Source of the DNA: an uncultured bacterium | Lineage (GTDB): Bacteria; Cyanobacteriota; Vampirovibrionia; Gastranaerophilales; Gastranaerophilaceae | Assembly: GCA_946183815.1 (NCBI GenBank) | Contig: CAMHDG010000001.1 | Location: 1-24,871, forward strand | Direction: 5' to 3' | DNA length: 24,871 nucleotides | In this document: one piece after another, positions 6,117 through 14,504 of the stretch | Layout: each line of letters begins with the position of its first letter | Position numbering within the stretch: position 1 is the first letter of the stretch | Translations under genes and position numbers: made by a program | Notes under the pieces: generated by a model | Databases searched by the model: none | What the model was told of the DNA's origin: nothing | What the model saw: the letters and a program-made list of their open reading frames with translations, nothing else

Positions 6117-8189
6117 ATGAAAAAGCAAGTTATAGCATACGTTCATTCACATTGGGATAGAGAGTGGTACAGAGAGTTTGAAATCTTTAGAATGAGGTTA
6201 TTGAGGGTATTTGATAATATTCTTGATATGCTTGAAAAAAACAGGCTCCCATCTTTTTATTTTGACGGTCAAGTAGTTGCTCTGCTTGATTATCTTGAAA
6301 TAAGACCTGAAAAAGAAGATCAAGTCAGAAAATTTATAAAAGAAAAAAAGTTATTCATAGGTCCTTTTTATTGCTTGGCTGACGAGTTTTTGACTGATGA
6401 TAAATGCTTCAGAAAAAATTTAGAGATAGGTTTAAAAATCTCAAAAGATTTTGGGTGTGAAGATTTTACGGCATATTTTGCAGATACATTCGGACACAGT
6501 ACGGGGACACTTGCAATACTTAAAGAATATGGAATAGACAGTGCTATGGTTTGGCGGGGTTGCGGTGATATTCCATCAGAGTTTAGTTGGTGCGGGGTTA
6601 ATACTATAAATTTAGTAAGAGGGTATTTCAATGATGTATTTTCTGCCCCTTGGGATATTGATAAAAAAACAGAGTTTTTGAAAGATAACCTTGATAAAAT
6701 CGCAAAAAAATCAGGTGACGTTTTATTATTACCGATAGGGGCTGATCATTTAGGTGTTGAAACTGACCTTACAGAACAAATTTCTCAAATAAATGAACAT
6801 CTTGAAGATTACGAGATTAAAATCGGAACAATTTTTGAATATATAAAAAAAGTAAAAGACCGTTTTTCCAAATATAAAACAAATACAGAATTGCGTGATA
6901 ATTCAAACACCTTTATTTTAGAGGGGTGCTATTCTTCAAGAACAGATATTAAGCGATATAACATAACAGCAATCCACAGGCTTAATTTAGCAGAATCTCT
7001 CGCTAAATATTATGAAAAAAGTAATTATTTCCCCTTGCTAGAATATGCTTATAAATTACTTTTACAAAATCAGGCACACGATAGTATTTGTGGATGTTCG
7101 ACAGATGATGTTCACAGTGAGAATATTACAAGATATAAAAAGATTTTACAAATAGCAGACACTATTATTGATGAACTCTCATTAAATGGGAAAGAAGATA
7201 AGATAATAAATCTTTCTGACAAAGAATACAGCGGAGTTATTGAATTTGACTCAACAAAAAAACATCCTTATCAGGTAATAAAAACAAAAAGAGGGTTTGA
7301 TAAAAAACTCCTGACGGATACCCAAAGAATACCTGTAACAGAAGATTATACGGATATTTATACCTATGCCGTTCATGTTGATAATCTAAAATCAGGTGAA
7401 AACGATTTAAAACCGACTGAATACGAAAACGATGTATTTATAACCGATAATTGTATTGGAAACTCAAATATATATCTTCTTATTGAAAACAATAATATAA
7501 CAATCGGGGATAAAACGGCAAGATTTGTTGATTATCAGGATAACGGCGACAGTTATAACACAGGTTATGTTCAAGGGGATAAAGGAATAGTCGGAAAAAT
7601 ATTATCCACAAAAATACTAAAAGAAGGCGATGTCCGTTCTACTTTAGGTGTTGAGGTCGATGTTAACGGCGATATTCTTAAAGTTGAGATAAGTCTTGAT
7701 AAATATTCCAAACACCTTGATTTCAATATTGAATGGGAAAACACTCACAAAAATCATTTATCAGAATTTATTATTGATACTTCAAAGCCAATAGAAAAGA
7801 CATTTTCAGAAGATTTTGGAAACATAATAGAGCGTGAGTTTGACCCTGATTATGATGTAAGAGAGCACTTACCGAAAGAAAAAGGGATTGAGGTAAAATC
7901 AAACAATGCTCCTATGCAAAGAGGGGTCTGCACAAATGGGATAGGAATAGTGACAAAAGGGTTAACCCAGTATGAGATATACAAAACAGAATTAAGATTA
8001 CCTATCTTGCGAGCAACAGGGGTAATCTCAAACCCTAAAAACCCCGCACGTTCAACACCGGCAGGACCTCCGATTGAGGTTAATAATCTTCAACAATTAG
8101 GAGAAAATCGGGTTGAATACAGTATATTTCTGGGGAACGATTTAAGAGAACAAATAGATAATATATTCCATAAATGTATTGTTATTTAG
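6117..8189 (+). CDS. GH38 alpha-mannosidase, mannosylglycerate-hydrolase-like
   Basis: A 690-residue glycoside hydrolase family 38 protein. The metal site appears as HSHWDREWY (His10, His12, Asp14). YFADTFGHSTG places the catalytic nucleophile at Asp123. QNQAHDSICGCSTDDVH (about residues 317-333) is the conserved GH38 metal-binding loop in the form seen in the MngB-like branch. These enzymes cleave alpha-mannosides with retention, using a divalent metal. No signal peptide is seen, so it is probably cytoplasmic and acts on imported sugars. It is shorter than MngB (about 880 residues), so the C-terminal beta domain is reduced. The ATG at 6117 is chosen over an in-frame one at 6084 because of AAAGAGGG and because the motif normally begins a few residues in. 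It overlaps the convergent lipoprotein gene by 8 bases. Confidence 0.9.
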   Translation: MKKQVIAYVHSHWDREWYREFEIFRMRLLRVFDNILDMLEKNRLPSFYFDGQVVALLDYLEIRPEKEDQVRKFIKEKKLFIGPFYCLADEFLTDDKCFRKNLEIGLKISKDFGCEDFTAYFADTFGHSTGTLAILKEYGIDSAMVWRGCGDIPSEFSWCGVNTINLVRGYFNDVFSAPWDIDKKTEFLKDNLDKIAKKSGDVLLLPIGADHLGVETDLTEQISQINEHLEDYEIKIGTIFEYIKKVKDRFSKYKTNTELRDNSNTFILEGCYSSRTDIKRYNITAIHRLNLAESLAKYYEKSNYFPLLEYAYKLLLQNQAHDSICGCSTDDVHSENITRYKKILQIADTIIDELSLNGKEDKIINLSDKEYSGVIEFDSTKKHPYQVIKTKRGFDKKLLTDTQRIPVTEDYTDIYTYAVHVDNLKSGENDLKPTEYENDVFITDNCIGNSNIYLLIENNNITIGDKTARFVDYQDNGDSYNTGYVQGDKGIVGKILSTKILKEGDVRSTLGVEVDVNGDILKVEISLDKYSKHLDFNIEWENTHKNHLSEFIIDTSKPIEKTFSEDFGNIIEREFDPDYDVREHLPKEKGIEVKSNNAPMQRGVCTNGIGIVTKGLTQYEIYKTELRLPILRATGVISNPKNPARSTPAGPPIEVNNLQQLGENRVEYSIFLGNDLREQIDNIFHKCIVI

Positions 8190-9312
8190 AGATAAACACT
8201 TTATCCGTAAGTTTGTCAACAAGTTTTGTGTAGTCTTTTGAAACTCTTGTTATATCAGACGTTTTCAGAGCATATAAAAACAGTTCTGAACTCTCAGGCT
8301 TTCCTTCTGTGAAGGTTTTGGAATTGGCTACATCAATTCTTGATGGAACTATAAGCCCGCCTTTTGTCATTTTGTCAATATTTTTTGAATTAGATAAAAA
8401 CAATACGAATTTTATTGCTTTATCTTTATGTTTAGAAGATTTAGAAACAGCCCACCCTGAAGAATCAACTGATGCTTTTGATTTTGGGAAATTTACAACA
8501 TCCCAGTCAAAATTTGCACATTCTCTGTATTTAGGAACAAGCCAGCGACCGGAAATATGCATCGCTATTTTACCCTCTAAAAACATTTGTGCCTGAGTCT
8601 TACTCCCTGTCTGTGCAGGGGTTGGGGCTACATGGTATTTATACACTAAACCTTTATACAAATTTAAACCTTTTAAAGAAGAAGCGTTTTCCCCAATATA
8701 ACTCTCTTTATTGTCCAATATGCCCCCGCCTAAATAATGCATAAACGGCAGAGCATAGTATATTTTAGGTTCATAACTCAAACCCCAGTGAGATTTAGAG
8801 GTTAAAGAAACTGATTTTGCAATCATATCTTCTAGTGTCCAGTTTTTTTCAGGGAAATCTACCCCGCACTTATAAAAAATATTCTTATTATAATAAACAA
8901 CAAGGGTTGAACTATCCCTTGGAACAGAATACAACTTATTATCAACGCTCATGGAATTTAGTGCCTGATTAAAATAGTCTTTCTTATTTATAACATTATC
9001 CAAAGGTTCTAAAAATTTTGTATAAACAGGCAGGCTCAAATTATTTATTAATAACACGTCAGGTGCAAGATTTGAGGCAAAAAGCAGATGAAGTTTTTTC
9101 ATATAATCCTGCGGAATATGCATAACCTCAATTTTTATATCGGGGTTTTGTTTTTCAAAATCTTTGATTATAGGGTCAAGAATTTTCATCTCTGAGGCAG
9201 ATCCCCAAGTTGTAAATTTAAGTACAACCCGATTATCGTGTCTAAACCCACACCCGCAAAGGATAACACACAAGATACATGCCAGAAAAATATTTTTAAT
9301 ATTCTTAATCAT
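8182..9312 (-). CDS. ABC-type sugar-binding lipoprotein (extracellular solute-binding family 1)
   Basis: A 376-residue substrate-binding protein. The N-terminus has a lipoprotein signal: MIKNIKNIFLACILCVILCGCG with a lipobox LCGC near residue 20, so it is lipid-anchored. After it come VVLKFTTWGSASEMKILDPI and IKDFEKQNPDIKIEVMHIP, the usual start of the family 1 sugar-binding fold. LAPDVLLIN and the WTLEDMIAKS and GWAVSKSSKHKDKAIKFV segments also fit. The start overlaps the stop of the upstream AMIN gene (TAATG), so the two are translationally coupled. No permease or ATPase gene is in the window, so any transporter lies elsewhere. Because the neighbouring mannosidase gene converges on it, a manno-oligosaccharide ligand is a reasonable guess only. 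Confidence 0.92.
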   Translation of the reverse strand: MIKNIKNIFLACILCVILCGCGFRHDNRVVLKFTTWGSASEMKILDPIIKDFEKQNPDIKIEVMHIPQDYMKKLHLLFASNLAPDVLLINNLSLPVYTKFLEPLDNVINKKDYFNQALNSMSVDNKLYSVPRDSSTLVVYYNKNIFYKCGVDFPEKNWTLEDMIAKSVSLTSKSHWGLSYEPKIYYALPFMHYLGGGILDNKESYIGENASSLKGLNLYKGLVYKYHVAPTPAQTGSKTQAQMFLEGKIAMHISGRWLVPKYRECANFDWDVVNFPKSKASVDSSGWAVSKSSKHKDKAIKFVLFLSNSKNIDKMTKGGLIVPSRIDVANSKTFTEGKPESSELFLYALKTSDITRVSKDYTKLVDKLTDKVFISK

Positions 9313-11435
9313 TACAAGTCAAGAAGCCTATTCATAGATGTATCAGTAATTTCAACGACCATTTTGTTTTTACCTACTCTCACAAGGTAACGTGTTGAAT
9401 CTTTCAGTTTTTCTGTTTCTTTTAGTATAATTCTGCTATTAACAAGTTCGTCAAATTTCTTGATAACAAAATAATCATCCCCGATATGACCCACTAACGA
9501 TGAGAAATTATCGTAATTAACGAGGTACATTCCTTTATTGTCGTCAAGTTTTGCCTCTGTCAGCATAGTAAGTTCATCTTCTTGCTGTTGAGGCTCTTGA
9601 ACAGGCTCATCATCAAACCCGATAACAGAAGTATTTTCCTGAAGATTTTGGATTTCAGCAACACTTTCAGTAATATCGTCAACTGCCTGATTATATGCTA
9701 TATTATCAGTTTGCACTTCGTCATCCGTCATAAAGTCAAATATCTGATCGGCAGGTAATTCTTCAGGCAATCCGTCTGCATTATTCCTTGCCATTGTTTG
9801 CATAGTAAGTTCATCAAAGAAATCTTTGTCGTTTACACCTGAAAAATCAGCCAGACTACCATCAGGGTTGTACGGTTCATCATTGACTATTGCAGGTGGT
9901 GTAACAGGTGGCTCAGAAGGGCGAACTGTATCTTCCTGTTTTAATTCTTCCTTAATAACAGGCTCAGGGATTTCATTTGTAATTTCAGGTTCTATTACAG
10001 GCTCAACCACAGGTTCTATTACAGGCTCATCAACAGGTTCTACTGTCGGCGTTTCCTGTGAAAAATCGTGTTCAAAATCAGAATCAGAATAATCGTTATT
10101 AAATTCTGATGCCACTTGTTGTTGTGGTTGTTCAGATACAGGAATTATCGGTGTATCTATTTCTATTGGTTGATTAACTGATTGAGTGAATTTTTCGTAT
10201 TCTGCCTGATGTAATTGTTCTTCGTGGTAAGTTGGCAACGGCTCATCCACCTTATTTAACATCTCGTCAAAACTGCTATATACAGGCTGATTTGACGGTT
10301 CAGGACCAGGCTGTGGGCTGTTTTCAACCGTTGGCGCATAATCAGGTGCTTGTTCATCTTCTTTTCTAAACGATTTATCAATCTTTTTATTAATATTCTT
10401 ATCCAGAGTAAGAATAACCATTATCACTATAATAGGGAAAGTTATTGCTCCTGCAAGTAACAATAATTTCCACAAACTTAAACACCTGTATTCTTTTAAT
10501 ACAGATTTAATATTCTCAATAATCGGTTTGTTGCCTGTATTCACATCCTCAACAGGTTGGTTATTGAGATTTTGGTTTTTATCCAATTCCGCTTTTATAT
10601 TATCGTTAATTTCTTTATTAAGTAATGCATCGCCTGAATCAGAATTAAGTGAAGAATTTTGACCTGTTTTAACCTCTTGTTCAAGAACTTGGATAGGCTC
10701 TTTCTTTGGTGGAGGCGGTACTGCAACAGCAGGTTTAGATACTTTCTGCTGCGCTAATTTTTGGGCTTGAGCCTGCTGTTTTGCTCTCTGTTCCGCAAGT
10801 TTCTTTGCCTGTTCTTGTTTTTGTTTTGCAAGTGCTTGTCGTTTTGCCTTTGCCTCTGCTTGTTGTTTAGCCTTTGCATCAGCCTGTTGCTTTGCCTTTG
10901 CTTCTGCTTGTTGTTTTGCTTTTTGTTCTGCTAATTTTTTATCATTAGCACTTTGAGATTTGGTAACATTTGGTTTTACAGGGGCAGTGGTTGAAAGTTT
11001 TGTTGTAGTTGTTGTATTAAGATTTGCAGGTTTAACCCCTTTCATCTGTTGAGTGCGTGGAACAACATTAATCGCCTTTTCGGAGGTAATAATAATTTTT
11101 GTATAACCTTTCCCGCCTGATACCTCTTGAGTATTAACAGATACATTTGAAATTGTACCTGAACCGTTTGTTACGGTTGGGGAAGCCTTGAGTGAACTCT
11201 TTGTTTCAGGCATGAGGATAACATATTTATTATTTGCCTTTTTGTTAACAACGACAGGCTCGGTATATGGTCTGTCAGTGTAAATAGTGACTTTTACAGC
11301 ATTCCCTGCCTCTTTATTTACCCGCACATCCACAACATTGTTTTTGTATGCTTCCCCATAGCATACAAAATTTGCACTAATAAGCGTTGCCATCAGCAAA
11401 GCCGATAATTTAATTTTATTGTTACCTTCACTCAT
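9312..11435 (-). CDS. AMIN-like envelope protein with TolA-like coiled coil and membrane anchor
   Basis: A 707-residue multi-part protein. Residues 10-29 are a hydrophobic signal or anchor. Residues 33-125 look like an AMIN domain (VVDVRVNKEAGNAVKVTIYT, then KYVILMPE), which elsewhere binds peptidoglycan or targets periplasmic proteins. Residues 165-235 are an Ala/Lys/Gln helix with repeated AEAKAKQQ, like the TolA stalk. Residues 321-344 form a strong membrane helix (LWKLLLLAGAITFPIIVIMV) followed by basic residues. Residues 360-630 are acidic and Pro/Glu-rich, with VEPV/IEPV repeats. The last 75 residues look folded. The topology suggests periplasmic AMIN and stalk with a long cytoplasmic tail. 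It is coupled by TAATG to the lipoprotein gene. I cannot assign a specific function. Confidence 0.8.
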   Translation of the reverse strand: MSEGNNKIKLSALLMATLISANFVCYGEAYKNNVVDVRVNKEAGNAVKVTIYTDRPYTEPVVVNKKANNKYVILMPETKSSLKASPTVTNGSGTISNVSVNTQEVSGGKGYTKIIITSEKAINVVPRTQQMKGVKPANLNTTTTTKLSTTAPVKPNVTKSQSANDKKLAEQKAKQQAEAKAKQQADAKAKQQAEAKAKRQALAKQKQEQAKKLAEQRAKQQAQAQKLAQQKVSKPAVAVPPPPKKEPIQVLEQEVKTGQNSSLNSDSGDALLNKEINDNIKAELDKNQNLNNQPVEDVNTGNKPIIENIKSVLKEYRCLSLWKLLLLAGAITFPIIVIMVILTLDKNINKKIDKSFRKEDEQAPDYAPTVENSPQPGPEPSNQPVYSSFDEMLNKVDEPLPTYHEEQLHQAEYEKFTQSVNQPIEIDTPIIPVSEQPQQQVASEFNNDYSDSDFEHDFSQETPTVEPVDEPVIEPVVEPVIEPEITNEIPEPVIKEELKQEDTVRPSEPPVTPPAIVNDEPYNPDGSLADFSGVNDKDFFDELTMQTMARNNADGLPEELPADQIFDFMTDDEVQTDNIAYNQAVDDITESVAEIQNLQENTSVIGFDDEPVQEPQQQEDELTMLTEAKLDDNKGMYLVNYDNFSSLVGHIGDDYFVIKKFDELVNSRIILKETEKLKDSTRYLVRVGKNKMVVEITDTSMNRLLDL

Positions 11436-11444
11436 TCTTTCCTT

Positions 11445-11473
11445 ATTTTATCACAGTTTGATTTTGTATACAA
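11445..11473 (-). promoter_or_regulatory. Promoter of the AMIN-lipoprotein operon
   Basis: Read leftward: TTGTAT, 17 bases, TAAAAT (11450-11445) with TG upstream (TG-A-TAAAAT). Only nine bases separate the -10 from the ATG, so the leader must be almost absent even though AAGGA is present between them. An additional upstream start is possible. Confidence 0.5.
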
Positions 11474-11564
11474 TTGTAAACTTTTTAAATTGGCATGAAA
11501 TTCATCCATTTAAACTAGACTTTATATATGTGTATATAAGAGAGCAACAATTTTATTTATAAAT

Positions 11565-11594
11565 AAGGAGAACAAAATGTTTAATACAGGCTAA
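11565..11594 (+). other. Five-codon leader ORF with a strong ribosome site
   Basis: AAGGAG (11565-11570), six bases, ATG (11577), then MFNTG and a stop at 11592-11594. It is in the same frame as the EF-hand gene but separated from it by two stops (11592 and 11601). It may be a leader peptide or the remnant of the original start of that gene. Confidence 0.35.
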
Positions 11595-11738
11595 AAATAC
11601 TGACGGCTACATTACTTGCGGGAGAACGAAATCAATAACGGAAACATAAGAGAACAGATTAGAGAAAGACTAGAAGAAAATAAAAGAGAAAAGAAAAGAT
11701 TAAATAAGAAGAAAAATACACAAAGAGGGCTTTATACA

Positions 11739-12026
11739 ATGAACGTATTATCAAGATACACATTTATTTCGAGTTTCAACGCAGAGAAACTAACAAAACA
11801 ACAATCCGAAGAAAACGGAATCAGCAACAAGGATTTTGCAGTATGCGATACAGATGGTGACGGAAATATTACTATTGATGAAATCCTTGCAAACCAAGAT
11901 ATATGTGACAAAATACTGAAAGCAATTCAGGCTAAAATTGATAAACTTACAGCAGAAGAGGCTGGAGTAAAAACTGAACAGGCAAAAGCAGAAAAAGAGC
12001 CTGAAAAATTCCAATTAGCAGCATAA
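11739..12026 (+). CDS. Small protein with one EF-hand calcium motif
   Basis: A 95-residue protein starting MNVLSRYTF, with AAAGAGGG about ten bases before the ATG. Residues 38-49 form a canonical EF-hand loop, DTDGDGNITIDE (Asp at loop positions 1, 3 and 5 and Glu at 12), flanked by helices. A single EF-hand of this kind resembles dockerin/calmodulin-like calcium sites; a second, degenerate loop is not visible. The C-terminus is a Lys/Glu/Ala-rich helix. There is no signal peptide with this start. The frame stays open upstream to a TTG at 11616, adding a very basic and acidic segment, but purine-rich composition and the lack of a ribosome site argue against it. The partner and role are unknown. 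Confidence 0.7.
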   Translation: MNVLSRYTFISSFNAEKLTKQQSEENGISNKDFAVCDTDGDGNITIDEILANQDICDKILKAIQAKIDKLTAEEAGVKTEQAKAEKEPEKFQLAA

Positions 12027-12096
12027 TTTTGTCATCTGACATAGATAATAACAATATGTCAACCAACAAAGTACACTAAATATTAACTATCATTTT

Positions 12097-12128
12097 CAAA
12101 ACACGAGGCAGTTTACCTCGTGTTTTTT
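12097..12128 (+). terminator. Intrinsic terminator after the EF-hand gene
   Basis: AAAACACGAGG (12098-12108) pairs with CCTCGTGTTTT around CAGTTTA, followed by a T-run ending at 12128. Confidence 0.92.
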
Positions 12129-12171
12129 AATAAAACTAAACTGTTATTTTAATCAATTATTGCAGTATTAG

Positions 12172-12186
12172 TGATATAATAAAATT
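12172..12186 (+). promoter_or_regulatory. Extended -10 promoter of the DUF4127 gene, leaderless
   Basis: TG-A-TATAAT (12172-12180) is followed by only six bases before the ATG at 12187. There is no Shine-Dalgarno. A start about seven bases after the -10 would coincide with the A of the ATG. Confidence 0.65.
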
Positions 12187-13548
12187 ATGAAATTATGTGT
12201 AATTCCGATAGATAACAGACCCGTTTGTTATAATTTGGTCAAAGAGATAACAAAAATAGATAATAGCATAGAACTTTATATCCCCCCTCGTAATTTATTA
12301 GGCGGACTAAAAAAAGACGCTGATATAGTAGGGTTATACAGTTGGTTAAATCAACTTCCAAAAGTGGATACAATAGTTATGTCAATGGATACTATTGCCT
12401 ATGGCGGACTAATTCCGTCAAGACGTTGCCCCGATTCTTTTGAAGATATTTATTCAAGAATACACGATTTTAAAGAAGTATTAGAAACAAAGAATGCTAA
12501 AATATATGCCGTATCAAGTATAATGCGTATATCAAACAACAACTGTAACGAAGAAGAAAAAGAATATTGGAGCAAATACGGAAAATATATTTTTGAATAC
12601 TCTTACACAAAACATCAGTACGCAAGCAGTTTAGGGCTGGAAAGTCCCGTTAAAAGACTAATTCCGCCAAATATACTTGCAGACTACAAAAGAACCAGAA
12701 TGAGAAATTTTAAGATTAATCAGGTTTATTTACAATGGAAAAAAGAAGGCTTTTTTGATACTCTTATTTTTTCAAAAGATGACTGTGCTGAATACGGCTT
12801 TAATGTAATGGAGGCAGAACATCTTACCCGAATGGGAGGAAAAGTTATTACAGGTGCTGATGAAATTCCATTGAGTTTAATATCTAAATCAATAGAATGT
12901 AATATGTCTGTAAAACCAATCTATACAGAACCTGATTATGTTCAATTAATATCTAATTACGAAGATGTTTCAATAAAAGAATGTGTAGAAAACCAACTGA
13001 AATTTGCAGGGATAGGGGTAATAACCGATGAAACTCCTGATATAACACTTTTGGTAAACAATTTTAAAAAAAATCAGGGCGAAATTGTTATGAAAGAGGA
13101 TACAGAACAATTTTCAGGCGAATACACTCCTCCTGAAACCCCGTACATGATAGCAGATGTCAGAAACGCAAACGGAGCGGATAACAATTTTGTTAACCAA
13201 CTTATTGAGAAGTTCAGATACAACGATTTTTACGGATATAGCGGATGGAATACAAGTGCAAACAGTTTAGGCAGTCTGATATGTTGTGCAAAAGTAAAAT
13301 TTAACGCACAAAAAAATGGCACATATAATGACACCGCTTTTAAAAAAGTGCAAATGATACGATTTTTAGATGACTGGGCTTATCAGGCAAACATAAGACA
13401 ACAAATAACCGAACCCTGCAATATTCAACCAATGATGAAACCATACGAAGATACAATATCGAAAATTTTAAACTTACCAATAAGAAATGAATATTTTTAT
13501 CCATGGAACAGACTGTTTGAAATAGAGGTAACCGATGAGTTATATTGA
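12187..13548 (+). CDS. DUF4127 family protein
   Basis: A 453-residue protein of the DUF4127 family, whose activity is not known to me. Family marks are the N-terminal IPIDNRPVCYNLV, the GGLKKDADI segment, and MSMDTIAYGGLIPSR (about residues 67-81). These are the conserved Asp-rich and GGLIPSR elements. There is no signal peptide or membrane helix. Members in other bacteria often lie near sugar transport or hydrolase genes, which fits the mannosidase and sugar-binding lipoprotein in this window, but that link is inference. It has its own extended -10 promoter, six bases before the ATG. The end overlaps mntP by 14 bases, so the two form an operon. Confidence 0.85.
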   Translation: MKLCVIPIDNRPVCYNLVKEITKIDNSIELYIPPRNLLGGLKKDADIVGLYSWLNQLPKVDTIVMSMDTIAYGGLIPSRRCPDSFEDIYSRIHDFKEVLETKNAKIYAVSSIMRISNNNCNEEEKEYWSKYGKYIFEYSYTKHQYASSLGLESPVKRLIPPNILADYKRTRMRNFKINQVYLQWKKEGFFDTLIFSKDDCAEYGFNVMEAEHLTRMGGKVITGADEIPLSLISKSIECNMSVKPIYTEPDYVQLISNYEDVSIKECVENQLKFAGIGVITDETPDITLLVNNFKKNQGEIVMKEDTEQFSGEYTPPETPYMIADVRNANGADNNFVNQLIEKFRYNDFYGYSGWNTSANSLGSLICCAKVKFNAQKNGTYNDTAFKKVQMIRFLDDWAYQANIRQQITEPCNIQPMMKPYEDTISKILNLPIRNEYFYPWNRLFEIEVTDELY

Positions 13549-14086
13549 TATAATTTTTTTGGCAATAGCCCTGTCTATTGATGCATGTGTAGTATCATTC
13601 TCTTATGGTCTGTGTATAGAAATGCGGCATAAACGCAATGCACTTGCACTTGCCCTGACTACAGGTTTCTTTCAGGGACTTATGTCTTTTTTGGGATATT
13701 TTTTCAGTAACAGTGTGAAATCAGTAATCTATCCGATAATTTACCCCTATGCAAAATGGATAGTCTTTATGATATTTATGTACTTAGGTTTAACCTTTAT
13801 CTACGAGGCAAGAAACAAAACAGAAATCCCAAAACTATGCTTAACCCTAAACGCCCTAATATTAGTTGGGATTGCAACAAGTATAGACGCTTTGTTTGCA
13901 GGGGTATCATTGTTTTTGACATCGAGTTCGGTAAAATTCTCCGTTATAGCAATAACCCTTATAACTTTTATTAATTCTTTGGGTGGATACTATTTAGGAC
14001 ACCGACTAAAAATATTCAAAGCAAATTATCTCGAAATACTTGGAGGACTAATTCTCGTTGGGCTTGCAATAAAAACCCTGCTATAA
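13535..14086 (+). CDS. mntP: MntP/YtaF-family membrane protein, putative Mn2+ efflux pump
   Basis: A 183-residue inner-membrane protein with about six hydrophobic helices. The two halves repeat the family signature: ALSIDACVVSFSYG (about residues 12-25) and IATSIDALFAGVSL (about 112-125). The paired Asp residues in the membrane are thought to bind the metal. The C-terminal LEILGGLILVGLAIKTL is also typical. MntP exports manganese in other bacteria; the YtaF branch is of uncertain function, so the substrate is inferred. It overlaps the DUF4127 gene by 14 bases, with AGAGG ahead of the ATG inside that gene. No Mn riboswitch precedes it. It ends 2 bases from the convergent HAD gene, with no terminator between them. 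Confidence 0.88.
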   Translation: MSYIDIIFLAIALSIDACVVSFSYGLCIEMRHKRNALALALTTGFFQGLMSFLGYFFSNSVKSVIYPIIYPYAKWIVFMIFMYLGLTFIYEARNKTEIPKLCLTLNALILVGIATSIDALFAGVSLFLTSSSVKFSVIAITLITFINSLGGYYLGHRLKIFKANYLEILGGLILVGLAIKTLL

Positions 14087-14088
14087 TA

Positions 14089-14424
14089 TTATTTTTTGAA
14101 CCATACCTGAAAATTTTTTATTTCTTCTAAAAGATTATTATAGTCACCTCTAAAAGTAATGGCTCTGTCATCTATGTATAACAACGCAGGCTCTTTTATG
14201 TTTGTTACCTCTTTTATCAGTTCGTTCAAACCATTATCAACCAGCCACTTTGATGCAAGTTCTTTATCACGGGTTGTAAATAACTTTAACTCATAATTTT
14301 CTGACAAAGTTTCTAAAAACTCTTTAGCACCTTCTTTTACAGGTGGGATGACTTCTTCGTCATATTCCCCGCAATAAGTATTTAAAACCCCGTCTAAATC
14401 AATCATCACAGTTTTCTTAAACAT
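14089..14424 (-). CDS. Small HAD-superfamily phosphatase-like protein
   Basis: A 111-residue HAD fold without a cap domain. Motif I is IDLDGVLN (Asp9 nucleophile, Asp11 acid/base). Motif II is LFTTRD (Thr/Ser position, about residue 49). The acidic motif is YIDDRAITF (about residues 86-94). A Lys in the middle region (ELASKW) could act as motif III. Such minimal HADs hydrolyse small phosphate esters, but nothing in the sequence gives the substrate. AGGA lies eight bases before the ATG. The gene is divergent from the XRE regulator across an 80-base gap that holds a perfect 8-bp inverted repeat. Confidence 0.85.
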   Translation of the reverse strand: MFKKTVMIDLDGVLNTYCGEYDEEVIPPVKEGAKEFLETLSENYELKLFTTRDKELASKWLVDNGLNELIKEVTNIKEPALLYIDDRAITFRGDYNNLLEEIKNFQVWFKK

Positions 14425-14452
14425 TATACAAATCCTATATTAGTAACATATT

Positions 14453-14472
14453 TAGGACTGTACGCAGTCCTA
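14453..14472. promoter_or_regulatory. Candidate operator between the HAD and XRE genes
   Basis: TAGGACTG-TACG-CAGTCCTA is a perfect 8-bp inverted repeat with a four-base centre. It overlaps the expected -35 of the rightward XRE gene (CATAAT at 14479-14484) and lies upstream of the leftward HAD gene. No T-run follows on either strand, so an operator is more likely than a terminator. Confidence 0.5.
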
Positions 14473-14504
14473 GTTTATCATAATCTAGCATTAAAATAAA
14501 AGAT

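Noticed and set aside
9826..10092. Rightward Ser/Gly/Thr-rich frame
   Set aside because: It is the antisense shadow of the Pro/Glu-rich repeats of the AMIN protein.
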